A DNA stretch of 8,263 bases from an uncultured Clostridium sp. (GTDB lineage Bacteria; Bacillota; Clostridia; Lachnospirales; Lachnospiraceae): contig URUX01000111.1 of assembly GCA_900551135.1 (NCBI GenBank), positions 1-8,263 on the forward strand. The letters are read 5' to 3'. Shown here piece after piece: positions 5,262-8,263 of the stretch (position 1 is the first letter of the stretch; every line of letters starts with the position of its first letter). The notes beneath the pieces are model-generated. The model was given only the letters and a program-made list of their open reading frames with translations. It did no database searches and was not told where the DNA came from. A program made the translations under genes and the position numbers.

Positions 5262-7139
5262 ATGGGCGTGTTATTTAAAGAAATCGATCATATTATAGAA
5301 CGCCAGTATGCAGCAGAGCAGGCATTTCTGGCAGATTACAAAAAGGAACACCATACCATTGAAAATCCATTTGTAGTAGTAAATCCTTATATTATTGCGC
5401 CTTTAACTGCACTGGTAATGTTTGAGGCTGAAAAGCCTGCATTTGCAAAGGTAACGGTAAAGGGAAAAGAAGCAGCAGGAGACTATATGTACCGTCCTGC
5501 CAGCGATATGCATCACATGGTGCTTCCGATTTACGGATTATATCCAGAGTATGAGAATACTGTGGTTATCGAACTGAGCACCGGAGAAACCAGGGAATTA
5601 AAGATTCAGACAGAAGCCCGTCCTAAAAATCTGCACAAACCAACCAGCATTGAAACTACTCCGGAATATTTCGGGGACAATATGATGTTTGTAAGTCCTA
5701 CCTCTCCGGCTCTGACTGCTGCATACGACTATGCAGGAGATGCCAGATGGTATAATACCTTAAATCTGGCTTTTGACTTAAAGAGAGCCAGAAATGGCCG
5801 TCTTTTGGTTGGTACTGACCGTCTGGTTGCGCCGCCATATCATACTACCGGTATCTACGAGATGGGAATGATTGGCAAGATTTACAAAGAATTCCGGATT
5901 CCGGGCGGATATCACCATGATGAGTGGGAAATGGAAAATGGAAATATCCTGATTTTAAGCCAGATTCTGGAGAGAGGAACGGTTGAAGATTACTGCGTTA
6001 TGGTTGACCGGGAGACTGGTGAGATTTTAAAGACCTGGGATCATCAGGATGTACTTCCTGTGTATCCTGCAGGCGGTTCCGGCAGTCAGGACGCTCACGA
6101 CTGGTTCCACAACAATGCAGTATGGTATGATAAGAAAACCAATTCCTTAACCTTCTCCGGCCGTCATCAGGATGCGATTATCAACCGCGATTTTGAGACT
6201 GGTAAGTTAAACTGGATCATCGGTGACCCGGAGGGATGGCCGGAAGATATGCAGAAGTATTTCTTTAAGCCGGTAGGAGATGAGTTTGACTGGCAGTATG
6301 AACAGCATGCATGTATGGTTCTGCCAAACGGCGACATTATGTGCTTTGACAACGGCCATTACAGATCCAAAGCAAAAGAAAAATACATTCCTGCAAAGGA
6401 CAACTTCTCCAGAGGCGTAATTTACCGCATCAATACCGAGGATATGACCATCCGCCAGGTATGGCAGTACGGCAAGGAGCGGGGAGCAGAATTTTTCTCC
6501 TGCTACATCTGCAACTGCGAATACTATCAGGACGGCCATTATCTGGTACATTCCGGCGGTATCGGCCAGAGAGGCGACGAATACTTAAACTTCCCGGGAG
6601 CTGCCCTTACCGATGAGATTGAAAGCGGAGAAGTAAAACTGAGCTCCATTACCGTTGAAGTAAAGAACGATAACGTTCTGTATGAGATGCATCTTCCGGC
6701 CAACTATTATCGTGCTGAGAAACTTCATCTGTATGATGAGAATGACCGCGTAACCTTTGGAAAAGGCCAGCTGTTAGGCCATATTACTTCTACAGAAGAA
6801 TTTATGACCGAAGCTCCGGCAGAGCCGGCAGGCATGATTCCGGATGAATACAAGGCAAAAATTGCAAAAGAAGCAGACAGACTTGTATTTAAGGCAAGCT
6901 TTGAAAAGGGTACTCTGGTTATGCTGAATTTAGAAGGCAAAAACGGCACTCCGACCCGTCATTATTTTGTTCCGACTACCAAGCGTCCATTCCTGGCAAT
7001 GTGCGTAGGAACGTTTTTGGAGCATGATGCAAGAGCTGTGGAATTCCCTGTGGGAACAGAAGAGATTCATGGGGAATACGAGATTACGGTTACAGTTGGC
7101 GACAAAAAATACGAGACAGGTGTAACGGTTATTGTCTAA
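5262..7139 (+). CDS. assT: Aryl-sulfate sulfotransferase, PAPS-independent type (copy 2)
   Basis: The product is 625 residues, collinear with the preceding paralogue and about half identical by eye. The start has AGGAG at 5249-5253, eight bases from the ATG. The same active-site set is present: YHHDE (His218, His219), DWFHNNAV (His283), FSGRH (Arg301) and QYEQHAC (His349), so it should be catalytically competent. Copy 1 differs most in the N-terminal sandwich (residues about 55-125), the loop before DWFH (PVYPAGGSGSQDAH here) and the loop after VHSGGI (about 430-455), where donor or acceptor preference could differ. A Cys sits two residues after the putative sulfated His349. There is no signal peptide, and the Cys361/Cys369 pair of copy 1 is not kept (only Cys361), so a structural disulfide is unlikely. 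This is the last gene of its transcript; a terminator overlaps its 3' end. Confidence 0.88.
   Translation: MGVLFKEIDHIIERQYAAEQAFLADYKKEHHTIENPFVVVNPYIIAPLTALVMFEAEKPAFAKVTVKGKEAAGDYMYRPASDMHHMVLPIYGLYPEYENTVVIELSTGETRELKIQTEARPKNLHKPTSIETTPEYFGDNMMFVSPTSPALTAAYDYAGDARWYNTLNLAFDLKRARNGRLLVGTDRLVAPPYHTTGIYEMGMIGKIYKEFRIPGGYHHDEWEMENGNILILSQILERGTVEDYCVMVDRETGEILKTWDHQDVLPVYPAGGSGSQDAHDWFHNNAVWYDKKTNSLTFSGRHQDAIINRDFETGKLNWIIGDPEGWPEDMQKYFFKPVGDEFDWQYEQHACMVLPNGDIMCFDNGHYRSKAKEKYIPAKDNFSRGVIYRINTEDMTIRQVWQYGKERGAEFFSCYICNCEYYQDGHYLVHSGGIGQRGDEYLNFPGAALTDEIESGEVKLSSITVEVKNDNVLYEMHLPANYYRAEKLHLYDENDRVTFGKGQLLGHITSTEEFMTEAPAEPAGMIPDEYKAKIAKEADRLVFKASFEKGTLVMLNLEGKNGTPTRHYFVPTTKRPFLAMCVGTFLEHDARAVEFPVGTEEIHGEYEITVTVGDKKYETGVTVIV
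6099..6167 (+). repeat. Copy 2 of the 69-bp near-identical assT segment
   Basis: This matches 4140-4208 at 65 of 69 bases. All four differences are single bases within codons: three are silent (His, Asp and Ser codons) and one changes Asn to Lys. The pattern fits strong selection on the catalytic strand or recent gene conversion. Confidence 0.85.
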
Positions 7140-7154
7140 TAAATCCGTTTTTTT
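7124..7154 (+). terminator. Intrinsic terminator overlapping the end of assT copy 2
   Basis: AACGG-TTATT (7124-7133), loop GTCT (7134-7137), then AATAA (7138-7142), a 2-nt bulge AT and CCGTT (7145-7149) form a bulged 10-bp stem running into seven T residues (7148-7154). The stop codon TAA (7137-7139) lies at the loop edge, so translating ribosomes could influence folding. The stem is AT-rich and of moderate strength. A separate promoter just downstream supports a transcript end here. Confidence 0.5.
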
Positions 7155-7195
7155 GTCCGGCAGTTCGAAAAAAATTGAAATTTGTCGGTTATGTA

Positions 7196-7225
7196 TAGAC
7201 ATGACAGCTAAATTCATGTTATAAT
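7196..7225 (+). promoter_or_regulatory. Promoter for asrA
   Basis: A TAGACA -35 (7196-7201), an 18-bp spacer and a perfect TATAAT -10 (7220-7225) with a TGT extension (7217-7219) make this the best promoter in the window. The predicted start is near 7232, leaving a leader of about 97 nt before the asrA ATG. Confidence 0.65.
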
Positions 7226-7239
7226 CAACAATGATAACA
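7199..7239 (+). promoter_or_regulatory. Two overlapping inverted repeats across the asrA promoter (operator candidates)
   Basis: ACATGA (7199-7204), nine bases, TCATGT (7214-7219) is a perfect 6-bp inverted repeat filling the -35/-10 spacer, flanked by TATA on each side with a one-base offset. TGTTAT (7217-7222), eleven bases, ATAACA (7234-7239) is a second perfect 6-bp inverted repeat over the -10 box and start site, with 8 of 11 symmetric positions paired across the 23-bp site. Either is placed to act as an operator. The divergently encoded Crp/Fnr protein is one candidate binder, but neither matches the classic TGTGA-N6-TCACA or TTGAT-N4-ATCAA site. Confidence 0.4.
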
Positions 7240-7244
7240 AAGAG

Positions 7245-7271
7245 CCTGCTGTCGCGGTATATGGCGGCAGG
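7245..7271 (+). promoter_or_regulatory. Stem-loop in the asrA 5' leader
   Basis: CCTGCTGTC (7245-7253) pairs with GGCGGCAGG (7263-7271) over 9 bp with two G-U pairs and a 9-nt loop. It starts about 13 nt after the predicted transcript start and has no immediate U-tract; a TTTTTT run comes 19 nt later (7291-7296). It may stabilise the 5' end or act in attenuation. I do not recognise a known riboswitch. Confidence 0.45.
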
Positions 7272-7328
7272 TCATAAAATGTTACGTTAATTTTTTGTGA
7301 CATATACGATAAAAAGGAGGATAACTCA

Positions 7329-8263
7329 ATGGGCTACAAAGTAAGCTTTGATGAAGTGAACCAGATTTTTGCCGATTTAAGCAGTGAGTACGAGATCTGG
7401 GCACCCAAAAGATTCCCAGGCAAGGGCCGCTATTCTGATACGGACATTATCCGTTATGACAAGGTAAAGACCGTAGAGGAAATCGTATTTGACGAAAAGT
7501 CAGATTTTCCGGCAAAGGAAGTGCTGTCTCCGATTACCGAGCCTTTATTCTATTTTACCGAGGACGAGTACAGAGAGAGCAAGGTTACCAGCAAGAAGCT
7601 TTTAATTTTTATGCGTCCATGTGACATTGCAGCTCAGCAGCGTCAGGAAAGAATCTACTTAGGCAACGGCGGCTTTAACGACATGTATTACGAGAGAATG
7701 CATGAGAAGGTTAAAATCGTTATGATGCAGTGTGATTTAGATGACGATACCTGTTTCTGTGTAAGTATGGGAACCAACAAGACTGACAATTACAGCCTGG
7801 CTGTTGTTTGTCAGGACGGCGCTTTAAAAGTAGAAGTAAAGGATGATGTATTTGCTCCATACTTTGAGGGCAAGACTGCAGAAGACTATACTCCTTCTTT
7901 CCCAACTGAGAACAAGACCAAAGTAACCCTTCCGGAAATTCCAAATAAGGAAGTATTAACCAAATTAAAAGAGCATCCGATGTGGAATGAGTACAACAAG
8001 AGATGTATCTCCTGCGGAAGCTGTACCGTTGCTTGCAGCACCTGTACCTGCTTCACCACCACAGACATCATCTACAATGAAAATGCCAACGTTGGCGAGA
8101 GAAAGAGAACAACCGCTTCCTGTCAGGTTAAGGGCTTCTCCGATATGGCCGGCGGCATGAGCTTCCGCAACACAGCCGGAGACAGAATGCGCTTTAAAGT
8201 GCTTCACAAATTCCATGATTACAAGGAACGTTTCCAGGATTACCATATGTGCGTAGGCTGCGG
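7329..8263 (+). CDS. asrA: Anaerobic sulfite reductase subunit A (4Fe-4S protein), C-terminus cut by window edge
   Basis: The frame is open from ATG 7329 (AAAAAGGAGG at 7311-7320, eight bases upstream) to the edge: 311 complete codons out of a family length of about 340. It matches AsrA, the iron-sulfur electron-transfer subunit of the cytosolic AsrABC enzyme that reduces sulfite to sulfide. Landmarks: an N-terminal domain of the hydrogenase/sulfur-reductase beta-subunit type with FMRPCDIAAQQRQ, then CDLDDDTCFCVSMG, then a first ferredoxin cluster CISCGSCTVAC (Cys226, 229, 232, 236). A second cluster begins CVGCG (Cys308, 311) exactly at the window end, so its last cysteines and the stop are outside. 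asrB (FAD/NAD subunit) and asrC (siroheme subunit) are expected next. It has its own promoter and a structured leader. Proximity to sulfotransferase genes suggests that it consumes sulfite derived from sulfate esters. Confidence 0.9.
   Translation, partial: MGYKVSFDEVNQIFADLSSEYEIWAPKRFPGKGRYSDTDIIRYDKVKTVEEIVFDEKSDFPAKEVLSPITEPLFYFTEDEYRESKVTSKKLLIFMRPCDIAAQQRQERIYLGNGGFNDMYYERMHEKVKIVMMQCDLDDDTCFCVSMGTNKTDNYSLAVVCQDGALKVEVKDDVFAPYFEGKTAEDYTPSFPTENKTKVTLPEIPNKEVLTKLKEHPMWNEYNKRCISCGSCTVACSTCTCFTTTDIIYNENANVGERKRTTASCQVKGFSDMAGGMSFRNTAGDRMRFKVLHKFHDYKERFQDYHMCVGC

Noticed and set aside
7158..7188. Second terminator hairpin after assT copy 2 (CCGGCA with TGTCGG)
   Set aside because: The stem is only 6 bp with a G-U pair, has a long A-rich loop, and no T-run follows it.
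7231..7290. Possible 19-residue leader peptide (MITKSLLSRY...) upstream of asrA
   Set aside because: Its ATG falls at the predicted transcript start with no ribosome site, and it has no run of regulatory codons typical of attenuation peptides.
1..8263. CRISPR arrays, tRNA or rRNA genes, insertion sequences
   Set aside because: No regularly spaced repeats, cloverleaf or rRNA-like sequence, transposase motifs or terminal inverted repeats were seen on either strand.

Overview
The window looks like chromosomal DNA from an anaerobic Firmicute, most likely a gut Clostridia/Lachnospiraceae-type organism. The reasons are AGGAGG-type ribosome sites, extended -10 promoters, AT-rich gaps around moderate-GC genes, and an AsrA-type anaerobic sulfite reductase subunit. 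This placement is by eye; no search was run.

Layout. Bases 1-294 (minus strand) hold the N-terminal 98 codons of a Crp/Fnr-family regulator, cut by the window edge. A divergent control region (295-449) carries one extended -10 promoter per strand and a Rex-like operator at the expected start of the rightward transcript. The rightward genes are an SLC13/DASS-type permease (450-1922), a thioredoxin-reductase-like flavoprotein (2005-2925), a thioredoxin (2944-3255) and two tandem paralogous aryl-sulfate sulfotransferases (3306-5180 and 5262-7139). Stem-loops lie in the permease-trxB and assT1-assT2 gaps. A probable intrinsic terminator overlaps the end of the second sulfotransferase gene. A new promoter with overlapping inverted repeats and a roughly 97-nt leader then precedes asrA (7329 to the window end, partial), the iron-sulfur subunit of anaerobic sulfite reductase.

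How the parts may work together (inference). The permease would import an organic sulfate ester. The two sulfotransferases have no signal peptide, so they appear cytosolic; they would take the sulfuryl group onto an active-site His. The co-encoded thioredoxin could accept it as an S-sulfocysteine and release sulfite using its second Cys, with the flavoprotein re-reducing the thioredoxin. AsrABC (asrB and asrC presumably lie beyond the edge) would reduce the sulfite to sulfide. This would be an ATP-sulfurylase-free and APS-reductase-free route from sulfate esters to sulfide, serving as an electron sink. Both redox partners are unusual: the reductase lacks the HRRxxxR NADPH motif and the thioredoxin lacks the Trp before CGPC. 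I know of no described pathway of this kind, and it is the main lead in the window. The family calls are well supported; the pathway is a hypothesis.
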